DNA of 64,000 nucleotides. Origin: Prevotella sp. UBA2754 (GTDB lineage: Bacteria > Bacteroidota > Bacteroidia > Bacteroidales > Bacteroidaceae). This document shows, piece by piece, positions 1 through 8,730 of this stretch. Within the stretch, counting starts at the first letter, position 1. Every line of letters begins with the position of its first letter. The notes below the pieces were generated by a model that saw only the letters and a program-made list of their open reading frames with translations, had not been told where the DNA came from and made no database searches. The position numbers were made by a program, and so were the translations under genes. Location: NCBI GenBank assembly GCA_002353295.1, contig DEJG01000019.1, forward strand, positions 445,300 to 509,299, given 5' to 3'.

Positions 1-619
1 CTGCTTCATCAACGAGGAAACCGAACATCTCTTGATTTTTTTGCATAGTGGCATCGTCTACCTCAGGAGCAAAAGGATAGTCCTTGAGTTTCACCAGAGA
101 GGCAAAGGGATGTCCGTTCCAAAGATATACGGTATTCATGTTGTTCTCAGCTAGTAAATCCAGATAGCGTATCCATAATTGTTTGTCATAGAACCATGGG
201 AAATTCTCTGGAGTGTAAGGGTATTCATAGACACGATGGCCAGGCAGGTAAACCGTTTTTTGCAGTCCTACACAGGCTCCTCGAAGTTTCATTTGCGGCA
301 CTTCGTTCAGAGAACTTAATGTGGATAATGTCTTGTCTGCTTTGTAACATTCCAGCAATTTATTCACGCCATAGATAGTGCCTGCGTCATTATTGCCGAT
401 GATACTAATCTTCTTACCTTTTTTAGTCAGGGTAAATCCCTCTTCTTCTCCTTGATTCGTAAAATCAAGAGTAATCGTATAATTGCCACCTAAGTGTTGT
501 AGCTTAGAGGCAGCATACTCAGTACGAGGGGTTATCTTCTTGATGTTTACTTTTACCTTGGCGGTACTTGACAGGGTTGTAAACAGACAAATAGTCCAGA
601 TAATATTCTTGATACGCAT
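1..619 (-). CDS. Glycoside hydrolase with GH20/GH67-type N-terminal domain (3' part outside window)
   Basis: Partial gene: the start codon is at 619 and the frame runs off the left edge, giving about 206 residues. It opens with a hydrophobic signal peptide, then an alpha/beta domain (MNKLLE-like 'GTIYGVNKLLECY') of the sort found before the catalytic barrel in GH20, GH67 and GH115 enzymes. The barrel seems to start near 'MKLRGACVGLQ', followed by 'LAENNMNTVYLWNGHPF', a typical first strand/helix of such barrels. The start lies 2 bases beyond the stop of the GH78 gene, so the two are surely co-transcribed. The exact family and substrate (uronic acid or hexosamine linkage) cannot be decided from this fragment. 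Confidence 0.65.
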   Translation of the reverse strand, partial: MRIKNIIWTICLFTTLSSTAKVKVNIKKITPRTEYAASKLQHLGGNYTITLDFTNQGEEEGFTLTKKGKKISIIGNNDAGTIYGVNKLLECYKADKTLSTLSSLNEVPQMKLRGACVGLQKTVYLPGHRVYEYPYTPENFPWFYDKQLWIRYLDLLAENNMNTVYLWNGHPFASLVKLKDYPFAPEVDDATMQKNQEMFGFLVDEA

Positions 620-620
620 A

Positions 621-2639
621 TTAAATAGATATTTTGATTTCTTTATTTGCTGGAATTTCTATTTTCTTTCCTTTGACGATAAGCGTTCCATGACCTCCAT
701 TGCTGAAAACGGAGATTTCCTGTTGATTCATAGAGAGGTGGATTTTGCCAAAAGGAGTGGGGACGTCACCTTCCATCCATTCCAAATCTCCCAATACGGG
801 TCTTACCTCATATTCAGTGTAGCCAGGACGTACGGGATGTACCCCTAGATAATACTTTCCTAACAGATAGATAGGTGAGGCCCCCCATGCGTGGCATAAT
901 GATTTCCCGTAAGGGCGTCCATACATAGCCAAATGCTGGGAACCTGATTCAGAAGGCACGTATTTTTCCCAAAACGAAGTGGCTCCTTCCCGTAGCATTC
1001 CTCCCCAGTAGGCGCGCATCTCTTTGAGCACCTCCACATGATACCCCATCATGCAGAGGGCTTCTAGTTCGTAGAAACGCATGTATGGAGTGGTAATAGG
1101 TTCTATATGGGGGTTGAGCATGACGCTCTGCATGATTTCACGACGTTCTTCCTCATATGCTAATCCATAAATAATAGCAAACATATTGGGGAACTTGGTA
1201 ATCTGCTTGTTGATCTGACCATTCTCGATGGCATGATAATATGCCTTTTGCTCGTAGTCCCAGAATGTTTGTTTAATCTTGTTGCGGAGTTCTTCGGACT
1301 TTACACGGTAGTTACTTTGGATACCTAATAGTTTACCGCAGACGGCCATTGTTTCCAATGCCTTCATGAGCAGAATCTGTTCGAAACACAACGTACCACG
1401 TTTATGCATGGGGAAGTCTACCCAATCAACGAAAATCCAGTCATCAGGCTGCCCTTCAGCCATACCGTCTTCATTGGTGCGGCTTAGCACATAATCCATC
1501 AAGGTCACCATGCGTGGCCACATTTCACGAACAAAATCTACGTCGCCAGTATACTGATAGTAATCGAGAACGGACTTGAACCAATAGAAAGTATAGTCCA
1601 TGATGGTGTTAATATGGGCTGTTACCGGATCCTTCCCTCGCAATTGTCGGATGGTGCGCTTAACGCATTCTGTGTCAAATCGCAGATAGTAGTTCATCAG
1701 ATACGACTGTATAGCATCTCCAGACCAAGTCCAGCGGTCACGCTTGATGCCATCCATGAAAAACTCCCTTGTAGTAAGGTCCATGGTATAGGCTGCTACA
1801 TCCCAGATGCGGTTCAATTCTTCATCCGAGCAACGGAACGAACCGCTTTTTTCTATGTCAAAGGGCGTGTATTCGTAGTCCATCAGCACTTCTTCATAGC
1901 TGGCATGATTGTCTTTTTCTATATAAACATACCGAAATGCCTTGCTGTCAAGTTCTTTTCCTTCACATAGCACATCAAGTGTTTCGCAGTGTTCTTTATC
2001 CAACGCTTCCTCTGCACTCTCTCCATAATAGATATGAATAACACCTTGCAAGCCTTTTACCTTCAAGTAACCGAAAGTCTCATGACCGAAATCATAGAGG
2101 ATGCCATTATTCTTGATTGCTTTGCTACTTATCGGGCTGACTTCGCTACGTTCCAGGTGGAATCCAGAGGGTGGAGTGTCAGGGCTGTTGAAGTTCCACG
2201 AAGCAGCAGGAACATAGATACCAGAACCATGAGCGACACCGTTTTCATCAATCCATATTTTATCCTCATAGGTCACCAGCCATGTAGAATCGGTATGAAT
2301 AGTGTCACCTTGGATGAATAAAGAGGGTGGAGTGGCTTGATTCCATACTTTGAGGTTGAGTTTATGTTCTCCTCCGGGTATAGTGTATGTATGGGCGGGA
2401 AACTGTAACTTGCCGTCGATAGCAAAGTTAAACTGCCCGTCACAGGAAATGGTAATAGTTTCGGCTTTCTCCAAATGGAAGGTTTGGGAAAATTCCACTG
2501 TCACATAATGTGAATCTTGTTTCCAAAATGGTGGAAACATAGCGCCACGCTCCGTACGGCGATTATTGAAGATGTTACCTAGCCAAATCTCAAAATCACC
2601 AGGATACCATATCCATGTAGCTTTATCTCTTTCCTGCAT
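621..2639 (-). CDS. GH78-type alpha-L-rhamnosidase
   Basis: A 672-residue six-hairpin glycosidase of the alpha-L-rhamnosidase superfamily, expected to remove terminal alpha-L-rhamnose from pectic side chains. An N-terminal beta-sandwich (about residues 1-240) precedes the (alpha/alpha)6 barrel. The barrel holds the family signature 'DGIKRDRWTWSGDA' near residue 320, which carries acidic residues usual for the active site. The C-terminal beta domain begins around 'GVHPVRPGYTEYEV'. No clear signal peptide is visible ('MQERDKATWIWYPGD'), unlike its neighbours, so it may be cytoplasmic or periplasmic by another route, or the true start may differ. Its start overlaps the end of the beta-helix gene by 17 bases. 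Confidence 0.85.
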   Translation of the reverse strand: MQERDKATWIWYPGDFEIWLGNIFNNRRTERGAMFPPFWKQDSHYVTVEFSQTFHLEKAETITISCDGQFNFAIDGKLQFPAHTYTIPGGEHKLNLKVWNQATPPSLFIQGDTIHTDSTWLVTYEDKIWIDENGVAHGSGIYVPAASWNFNSPDTPPSGFHLERSEVSPISSKAIKNNGILYDFGHETFGYLKVKGLQGVIHIYYGESAEEALDKEHCETLDVLCEGKELDSKAFRYVYIEKDNHASYEEVLMDYEYTPFDIEKSGSFRCSDEELNRIWDVAAYTMDLTTREFFMDGIKRDRWTWSGDAIQSYLMNYYLRFDTECVKRTIRQLRGKDPVTAHINTIMDYTFYWFKSVLDYYQYTGDVDFVREMWPRMVTLMDYVLSRTNEDGMAEGQPDDWIFVDWVDFPMHKRGTLCFEQILLMKALETMAVCGKLLGIQSNYRVKSEELRNKIKQTFWDYEQKAYYHAIENGQINKQITKFPNMFAIIYGLAYEEERREIMQSVMLNPHIEPITTPYMRFYELEALCMMGYHVEVLKEMRAYWGGMLREGATSFWEKYVPSESGSQHLAMYGRPYGKSLCHAWGASPIYLLGKYYLGVHPVRPGYTEYEVRPVLGDLEWMEGDVPTPFGKIHLSMNQQEISVFSNGGHGTLIVKGKKIEIPANKEIKISI

Positions 2640-4362
2640 TGTTTCTTATTTGCTCGTTAACTTGTGGACCGTTATTCTCCCAGACATTGCCAGGACCATT
2701 GGCATTTTTTAGGAACTTTTCTTCTGGAGTCCAGTTATCGCGTATGGTAATGTTGGATGACCCTTCATCGGTATAGAGGTAGAACCAATGGTTGGGGTCG
2801 TGTACATAACTGGGCTTGGCAATGTCGCGTACAACATTTTCTGAAATAATAGTTCCAGGCTGATTGCCTAGGGTATAGATACCAGCACAGTCGTACATGT
2901 GTTGGGCATAGTTATAAATGAGGTTCGCGTGAACCTTGTTGTCCTTCATGCACACGAGGTCGCGATTCCAGCCCCATCCGAGGGAGATACCTGTATAAGA
3001 AACATCGTGAATCGTGTTGTGATCAATCGTGATGCCTGATACATAACCGGCACAGATGGCAACACAACCCCAGTCCTCATTGGTGACATCATAGAACTCT
3101 GATTGCTCGACAGTCTGTCCGGTACATACTTCGCGGAAGTCTGTGGGCTGATAGGGTAGGTGCGTCTCTAGTCCTTCTGGAGAGAATGAACCGCATACAA
3201 AACCATTCATGGCAATATCGGTAAATAGACATTTGGATACAGATCCCCCCTTGCAGCCAATGATATAATCAAGTCCGGAACCTCCCAGATGCGTGAACTG
3301 GCATGATTCAAAGTTAATGTTCTCCGTATGGCGTAATTCGATGGCTGCGTCAGCACGTCCTAACCATCCTTGATTATCAAGTTTATGGTTATTGGGGCGG
3401 TCTATCTGTGGGCGAAGCTTGTATGCTTCTTTCAGATACATTCCTGCTTGCAATGGTACATGCCCTTTCTCAGAGGGACGCATCCAAGTTGTATGACTGA
3501 ATGTGATACCTTGGATGGTGATATGACGAACAGGATGCTCTGCGCTTCCAATGAATTCAACAAGCGTCTCTAAAACAGGGACAATGGCTTCTTTCACCGT
3601 TTCACCTTGTCGCGGCATATAGTAGAGCTTGTGCTCTCGGATGTCATGATACCATTCACCAGGCTCGTCCAGTAGTTCCAGGGCATTGGTCAAATAGAAA
3701 GGTGAGGGATGCTCCGTATTAGGGGTCATGGGAGAAGGCCATGGGTGCTCGAATTGAATCCTTGCCTCTGGCTGATGGAAACGGACAGCAGCAGAATCCC
3801 CCTGGATAGTGATATTTTTAATGCGTAGGTTGGAGGTACACCACATCTCGTGTAATACCATTTCGGCATAGGGCGCTTTCTGTATTTTCTCAACCGCATT
3901 CTTAGGAACCCATAGCGTTTGGTTCTTTTTGTCATAAGTGCGGATACGGAACATCTTCTCAAAATCACTGACATCACGTGCACGTATGGCTTTCGTTCCA
4001 TTAATCCATAACTGACGGAAATCAACAGGTCTTCCCTGGTAGTCTGGCACATCTGCTACCAACAGTTTACCTTGTTTCTTCCAACCAGTGACACGTAAGC
4101 CACCACTGATGACAGCTTCGGTTCCCTTGATGGTCAATCCGCTGTCTTCAGGTCTCAGTCTTAATGGCTCATCCAGGAAATAAGTACCTGTCCCCAAATG
4201 TATGGTAATCTCGTTGGCCTTTCCTAATCTTCTCATTTCTCTGGCCTTGCGGATAGCGTCAGTCAGTGAAGAATCAGGGGTTATAAAAATGTCTGATAGG
4301 GACGCATACATAGATGTGCCCCTAACTAACAGACATAATAAAATGACGGTAAGTCTTCTCAT
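2623..4362 (-). CDS. Secreted right-handed beta-helix glycosidase-like protein (GH141-like)
   Basis: About 579 residues from the ATG at 4362, which gives a clean signal peptide (MRRLTVILLCLLV...). An upstream in-frame ATG at 4425 would lie inside the preceding gene and is not favoured. After the signal come 'TDAIRKAREMRR' and 'IHLGTGTYFLDEPLRL', the usual entry of a pectate-lyase-type parallel beta-helix. Many NITI/N-x-I rungs follow ('ITIQGITFSH', 'ITIDHNTIHDVSYTG', 'NITIRDNW'). From memory, GH141 alpha-L-fucosidases of rhamnogalacturonan II degraders have this architecture and sit next to GH127 and GH78 genes as here. The fold is well supported; the GH141 label is an inference from fold and context. 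Confidence 0.75.
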   Translation of the reverse strand: MRRLTVILLCLLVRGTSMYASLSDIFITPDSSLTDAIRKAREMRRLGKANEITIHLGTGTYFLDEPLRLRPEDSGLTIKGTEAVISGGLRVTGWKKQGKLLVADVPDYQGRPVDFRQLWINGTKAIRARDVSDFEKMFRIRTYDKKNQTLWVPKNAVEKIQKAPYAEMVLHEMWCTSNLRIKNITIQGDSAAVRFHQPEARIQFEHPWPSPMTPNTEHPSPFYLTNALELLDEPGEWYHDIREHKLYYMPRQGETVKEAIVPVLETLVEFIGSAEHPVRHITIQGITFSHTTWMRPSEKGHVPLQAGMYLKEAYKLRPQIDRPNNHKLDNQGWLGRADAAIELRHTENINFESCQFTHLGGSGLDYIIGCKGGSVSKCLFTDIAMNGFVCGSFSPEGLETHLPYQPTDFREVCTGQTVEQSEFYDVTNEDWGCVAICAGYVSGITIDHNTIHDVSYTGISLGWGWNRDLVCMKDNKVHANLIYNYAQHMYDCAGIYTLGNQPGTIISENVVRDIAKPSYVHDPNHWFYLYTDEGSSNITIRDNWTPEEKFLKNANGPGNVWENNGPQVNEQIRNNAGKR

Positions 4363-4366
4363 AGCG

Positions 4367-6421
4367 TTAACGTGCAAAAGGTAGCCATAGTGACATGTCT
4401 TGAATACCTCGGTTATCCCAGGCATAGTAGGGTATTAATCGAATCTTTACTTTCTTATTGGTAACAGGACGGACTTCACGATAAAGTGTCTTGTTGTCCC
4501 ATGGGGCATTATTGACAACGATTGCCTCGCCGTCTAAGACGGTCATCTCATGTCCGTTCATAGTCATCTTGTGTTCTGTCAACTTGATGTCGGCGGGAAG
4601 AGCAATGTCGTTGATGCGATATCCTCCCTCAATATCCTGTCCCTCAAGGCAGTAGACAATAGGACCACGTTGAACAGCTATCTGATTCTTGGCTTCTTCT
4701 ACCAGCGGGTTTGCCTCAATCAACCGTGGGCGCATCTCGAAATGAATCTCTATTGTGTCACCGGCTTTCCATTTGCGTGCAATTTCAAGTGTTGTGGGTT
4801 CCCCATTGACATGGACAGTATATTGTTCAACCCAATTGGGCTTATGTAGCTTTATTGTCGATAGGTTCTTGGCTTTTTTGATGGTCAGTTTGATGTGGCC
4901 GTCCCAAGGATAATCAGTTGTCTGCTCTATTTCCAAATCTTTAGTCTTGAGCTGGTTCTGGCCGTAAAGATTCACATAGAGTGTGTTGCCATTCACAGCA
5001 TAGGCATATTCCTGAGCCTGACAGAGTGTTCGCAGAGTGTTCGGTGGACAGCAGAAACAAGAGATATAACGCTGACGATGTTTGGGCCATCGCATGACGT
5101 ATGGGAACTCTTTGGTGCGCCGCAGGGCCTCCGTATAGAAGAAATCCTTTCCGTCGAGTGAAATACCTGAGAGGATTCCGTTATATAATTCATTCTCGAT
5201 GTTGTCGATAAATTTGGGATTGGCTGTGGTTTGGAACAGGCGCCACGAGAAAAGCATCATACCAATTTGGGCACAAATCTCATTGTGGGCAGCTTCCTGC
5301 GGCAACTGGAACTGTCGTCCGTAGGCTTGGTGAATTTGCTGGATGTAGGGTTGGTTGTAGGTGGTACCATCAGGTGATACACCATCGTACAAAGCTCCGC
5401 ATCCTCCCATGATATATATCTTATGATCAACGATGTCATCCCAGATAGCCTCCAGGTTTTTCATCAACTGGGTCTCACCAGTTTCAGCATAGAGGTCGGC
5501 CACACCTGCATACAGATAGTTGGCACGCACTGCATGTCCCATAGCCTCATATTGCTCGCGGAAGGGGATGCGATCCTGATTGTGGTCTTCCCCATTCTTT
5601 ACGGAGTCACGAATGGCAATAAGTCCCTTGGCCAATTCCAGATATTTTTTATCACCCGTCTCGCGATACATTTCTGCTGCACCCATGTAATGAGATGGAC
5701 AGATTGCGTTACGGGATAGTTCAGCGGCATCGTTTTTGAGGAAGTTGTAGAGGAAGTCCGCAGCCTTCTTTCCACAGTTAAACAGGGTGGTCTTGCCTGT
5801 AGCACGTTTATGGATGATGCCGGCAGTCATCAGGTGCCCGAGGTTGTAGGTTTCGAAGTTCAGACGCGAGGCAAAGGCCTTTTTCTGATCTTTGCCTATC
5901 TCGATACCGATAACCGTATTGTCGCCTGCATGACTGTCAATACCAGCCAGTCGTTCGGAAATGACAACAGGGGTGTGGATGTATCCGTCGTTTCGTTGAG
6001 CCAAGGCTACTTGCTCTATGAACTTATCCATCAAAGCATCTATCTTCGCATCTTTTGTGATGGCATAAACGGATGCACAAGCCTCTAGCCATTTATACAT
6101 ATCGCCGTCATGGAAGGGAGGTCCATGATGCTTGCCTTCCACAGTACCGGCAGCAACCTCGAAATTGCGGAAACCATGGCTTCCGTGTTTGCCCTCGGCA
6201 TCAACCACTTCCCAAGGTGTATTCCAAGTGTCCCACATCGACCAGATGCCTGTCGTGGAGAGCATTTTAAAGCGGTCAGCCCAAAATCCCCCTGTCCATT
6301 GGGTAGTTCCCATAGGCAGGTTATGCATCTTAGCTTCTTTGCTATGACTCATGTCTGTCAGGCCTTGTGCCGATATCATGTTGGCACAGCCAAGCAATAC
6401 TGCTATTCCAAGTTTTCTCAT
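4367..6421 (-). CDS. GH127-family beta-L-arabinofuranosidase-like enzyme (DUF1680)
   Basis: About 684 residues from the ATG at 6421, which overlaps the previous stop (ATGA) and is followed by a signal peptide (MRKLGIAVLLGCANMISAQ). The GH127 active site is readable: 'HNEICAQIG' gives Glu381 and Cys383, and 'CFCCPPNT' gives Cys455, Cys457 and Cys458. In the family the Glu/Cys set binds zinc and one Cys acts as nucleophile. The known activities are beta-L-arabinofuranosidase and, in rhamnogalacturonan II systems, removal of aceric acid. All catalytic residues appear intact. It lies in the middle of the tight hydrolase operon and probably acts in the periplasm on oligosaccharides imported by the SusCD pair. 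Confidence 0.87.
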   Translation of the reverse strand: MRKLGIAVLLGCANMISAQGLTDMSHSKEAKMHNLPMGTTQWTGGFWADRFKMLSTTGIWSMWDTWNTPWEVVDAEGKHGSHGFRNFEVAAGTVEGKHHGPPFHDGDMYKWLEACASVYAITKDAKIDALMDKFIEQVALAQRNDGYIHTPVVISERLAGIDSHAGDNTVIGIEIGKDQKKAFASRLNFETYNLGHLMTAGIIHKRATGKTTLFNCGKKAADFLYNFLKNDAAELSRNAICPSHYMGAAEMYRETGDKKYLELAKGLIAIRDSVKNGEDHNQDRIPFREQYEAMGHAVRANYLYAGVADLYAETGETQLMKNLEAIWDDIVDHKIYIMGGCGALYDGVSPDGTTYNQPYIQQIHQAYGRQFQLPQEAAHNEICAQIGMMLFSWRLFQTTANPKFIDNIENELYNGILSGISLDGKDFFYTEALRRTKEFPYVMRWPKHRQRYISCFCCPPNTLRTLCQAQEYAYAVNGNTLYVNLYGQNQLKTKDLEIEQTTDYPWDGHIKLTIKKAKNLSTIKLHKPNWVEQYTVHVNGEPTTLEIARKWKAGDTIEIHFEMRPRLIEANPLVEEAKNQIAVQRGPIVYCLEGQDIEGGYRINDIALPADIKLTEHKMTMNGHEMTVLDGEAIVVNNAPWDNKTLYREVRPVTNKKVKIRLIPYYAWDNRGIQDMSLWLPFAR

Positions 6422-7875
6422 AATTGTCCTCCTCTTGCTTTTACGCGTTTGTACCATTCCTCACGCTCTTTGTTCAAGTCGTATCCTCGTTTGGCGAGAT
6501 AGTTGTTGATACGTCCTTTGTATTTGCCGAATACCTCGTGTTTCTTCTTTGAGCTCTCTGCATCGATAGCCAGTTCACGAGCCTCTGTCAGCCAAGTCAT
6601 GATTTGTTGTTTCTCCTCGTCCTTCAAGGTTGGAATCATATCACACTGTGCCTCGTAGGTCACCTTCACCACGTTGAAGGTCATTACGTCCTTCACCCGG
6701 TCGATATGATGAGGCTTTAGGTACATCGACAGGTCGGCAAGGAATCCGAAGTGTGAACGGTAGAGCTTAGAATCGCATTGTGCCTCAGCGAATTTCTTGT
6801 CAGTCTTCTTGACAGAGTCGCGCTCCGCATAGATGTCGTTCAGTTTGAAGTAGCGGTTGGCAATGATATTGACAACGTTCCGTCCCATGGGAGTCCATGT
6901 GATACCCAGTTCATCGGTGGCTTTCTGGGAACGGTTGATGATGGTCTGCACATACTCAGGGTCACGTCCTTTGCTGTCCAGTTTGATTTCTGCCTCAGGG
7001 TAGGAGTTGAATGTCTTCTTCAGTGTATATACATTCGCTCCGTAGTTCATCTTTACGTTGCGTACCATCTTCACGTCACGGCTCCGCTCAACGAACAGCC
7101 AGCCCTTCCAGTTCATCTCGTCAAGCGTCTGCTTGATAAGTGGCAGGTTGATGGCAGGGTCCTTGCTGAGCCATACACTATCTGTATTCGAGGCATGGAT
7201 AGCACAGATATTTTTGGCACCAAGCTTTTTCATGTCTTTGGCGATGTCCCAGCCATTTTCCGCGATAGTCTGCCATTTATAGAAGATGGCGATACCGTCA
7301 CTCTTGATTTCCTTGAGGAGTTTCAGGTTGCCGGCAGCATCAAAAGGCGTGTCAATACCTACCACTTTCCCGTGAGCTTTTGCAGCCTCACCGATGGCAT
7401 GAAGACGGGTAGTAATCTCTTTCCGTTTTGTCTTGTCTGTCGTCCAGTCGTTGCCACATCCGCCTAAGGGCAGAAAGGCTACTCTGACATTTCCCATGAG
7501 GTCCATCGTCTTGAAACAATCTTCCATGAGGGTTAGATAGTTGTCACGTTTTGTAAGGTCTTGTCCGTAGAATCCGCTCATGGCGACAGCGCCGACTTTG
7601 ATATTCAGACTGTCGGCCACGTGCTTGAAGCGTGCCGCATCCTCAGGATTGCGCATTTTGTTGTCAAACATCTCACGTTTGCCCAGTCCTCCCATATCCA
7701 TTTCAACACCGTCACAACCTAAGTCTTTAGCCAGTTGGAACTCACCTAATTTCTGACGTTTCAACACCATCCAGTCGCAGACGCCTACTTGATAGCGTTC
7801 TTGTGCCAACAAAGTGCCGAAATATGGCATACTGCTGGTTAGCACTAAAAAAAGTAAAATGCGTAACTTGCTCAT
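6418..7875 (-). CDS. Secreted xylose-isomerase-like TIM-barrel protein fused to DUF3826
   Basis: 485 residues with a signal peptide (residues 1-24). The first half (about 25-290) is an AP-endonuclease-2/xylose-isomerase-like barrel: 'LAKDLGCDGVEMDMGG', 'AGVAMSG'-like strand, and 'WLFVERSRD' carry the Asp/Glu residues that bind a metal in this fold. The second half (about 310-485) is an all-helical segment with the feel of DUF3826, a domain of Bacteroidota sugar utilisation loci ('FKLNDIYAERDSVKK', 'AKRGYDLNKEREEWYKR'). The substrate is unknown; an isomerase/epimerase or lyase on a released sugar is plausible. It overlaps the GH127 start by 4 bases, so expression is coupled. Confidence 0.75.
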   Translation of the reverse strand: MSKLRILLFLVLTSSMPYFGTLLAQERYQVGVCDWMVLKRQKLGEFQLAKDLGCDGVEMDMGGLGKREMFDNKMRNPEDAARFKHVADSLNIKVGAVAMSGFYGQDLTKRDNYLTLMEDCFKTMDLMGNVRVAFLPLGGCGNDWTTDKTKRKEITTRLHAIGEAAKAHGKVVGIDTPFDAAGNLKLLKEIKSDGIAIFYKWQTIAENGWDIAKDMKKLGAKNICAIHASNTDSVWLSKDPAINLPLIKQTLDEMNWKGWLFVERSRDVKMVRNVKMNYGANVYTLKKTFNSYPEAEIKLDSKGRDPEYVQTIINRSQKATDELGITWTPMGRNVVNIIANRYFKLNDIYAERDSVKKTDKKFAEAQCDSKLYRSHFGFLADLSMYLKPHHIDRVKDVMTFNVVKVTYEAQCDMIPTLKDEEKQQIMTWLTEARELAIDAESSKKKHEVFGKYKGRINNYLAKRGYDLNKEREEWYKRVKARGGQL

Positions 7876-7882
7876 ATCTAAT

Positions 7883-8023
7883 TCAATTCATTGCTGCTGA
7901 TTGGCAGATGGCAACAAAGATACGCAGTTCCAACTCTTTCTTTTCTTCAATGGAAAGGGGTTGGAGTGATGGGATAAAAGAAACAGAGTGACCTCTCTTC
8001 CTGTATTTGTCTTTTGCTGCCAT
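7883..8023 (-). CDS. Possible 46-residue small protein
   Basis: A short open frame from the ATG at 8023 (an in-frame ATG at 8071 is also possible) to a TGA only 7 bases before the TIM-barrel gene start. The product is basic at its N-terminus (MAAKDKYRKRG) and amphipathic after it ('LSIEEKKELELRIFVAIC'). Its position between the sigma factor gene and the hydrolase operon is suggestive of a small regulator or leader peptide, but I recognise no family. It could be chance. Confidence 0.3.
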   Translation of the reverse strand: MAAKDKYRKRGHSVSFIPSLQPLSIEEKKELELRIFVAICQSAAMN

Positions 8024-8084
8024 GATTGCTTTTTTTTTATGAAGACGCAATAATGGCTGTCGTGTAACCAAAAGAAGGGGGCTT

Positions 8085-8597
8085 TTATACAGCCTGCATC
8101 ATCTCTCCAGCATACTCACGCAGACGGCTGATGCTGCGATGCATCAGGTTGCGTACGCTCTGGTAGTTGATACCCATGATGCGGCATATATCCTCGTATT
8201 TCCGTTGCTCGATATAGTAGAGGGTAATGATTTGCCGCTGACGGGGCGATAGCCTGTCGAAGTATTTCGTCACACTATCTGTCAGTTCTTGCTGTCTCGT
8301 CAATCGTTCGTGATAGTATTCCTCATTTTCTGCAACGGCCTGCATATTGGAATCTGTAATCTCGTCACCAGCAATCTTGCCGTTTCTCCGGAACTCGTCG
8401 TTGATGCGATTGCGTAATGAAATGAACAGGTAATGCTCCAGATTGTCGATGGGGCCAAGGCTCTCGTGTCTTGTATATAATTTTACAAAGACGTCTTGTA
8501 TACAGTCCTTCAGCATCTCACGATTAGACGTGAAACGAGACCCAAAGGCAAACAATTGGTCAATATGCTTGTTATAGAGTTGCGAAAAGTCCGTCAT
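8085..8597 (-). CDS. ECF-type RNA polymerase sigma factor
   Basis: 170 residues with sigma-70 region 2 ('CIQDVFVKLYTRHESL', 'YLFISLRNRINDEFRR') and region 4 ('LSPRQRQIITLYYIEQRKYEDI', 'GINYQSVRNLMHRSISRLREY'). This is the size and layout of Bacteroidota extracytoplasmic-function sigma factors. No FecR-type anti-sigma gene is adjacent, so it may be controlled by a distant factor or at the level of transcription; a good TACTTTTG box lies 56 bases upstream. It precedes the hydrolase genes 7875 to 1 and probably turns on parts of this locus, which is an inference from position. Confidence 0.9.
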   Translation of the reverse strand: MTDFSQLYNKHIDQLFAFGSRFTSNREMLKDCIQDVFVKLYTRHESLGPIDNLEHYLFISLRNRINDEFRRNGKIAGDEITDSNMQAVAENEEYYHERLTRQQELTDSVTKYFDRLSPRQRQIITLYYIEQRKYEDICRIMGINYQSVRNLMHRSISRLREYAGEMMQAV

Positions 8598-8652
8598 TTC
8601 TTTTGATCTATTTTTAGTAAGTAGTTCTTATGCTTTAATCGTTTGTCATTTG

Positions 8653-8660
8653 CAAAAGTA
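8653..8660 (-). promoter_or_regulatory. Bacteroidota promoter -7 box for the ECF sigma gene
   Basis: On the minus strand the sequence reads TACTTTTGCAAATG, matching TAnnTTTG, with an AT-rich TTTTACAAAATATATTG stretch upstream as the -33 region. It is 56 bases before the sigma factor start. Confidence 0.6.
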
Positions 8661-8730
8661 ACAATATATTTTGTAAAACAGCTACAATGTAATGTTATTT
8701 TTCTCTATTTTTTTATTTTTTAATACATCT

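Noticed and set aside
6778..7467. 229-codon open frame opposite the TIM-barrel gene
   Set aside because: Antisense shadow; no family features, while the minus-strand gene is well supported.
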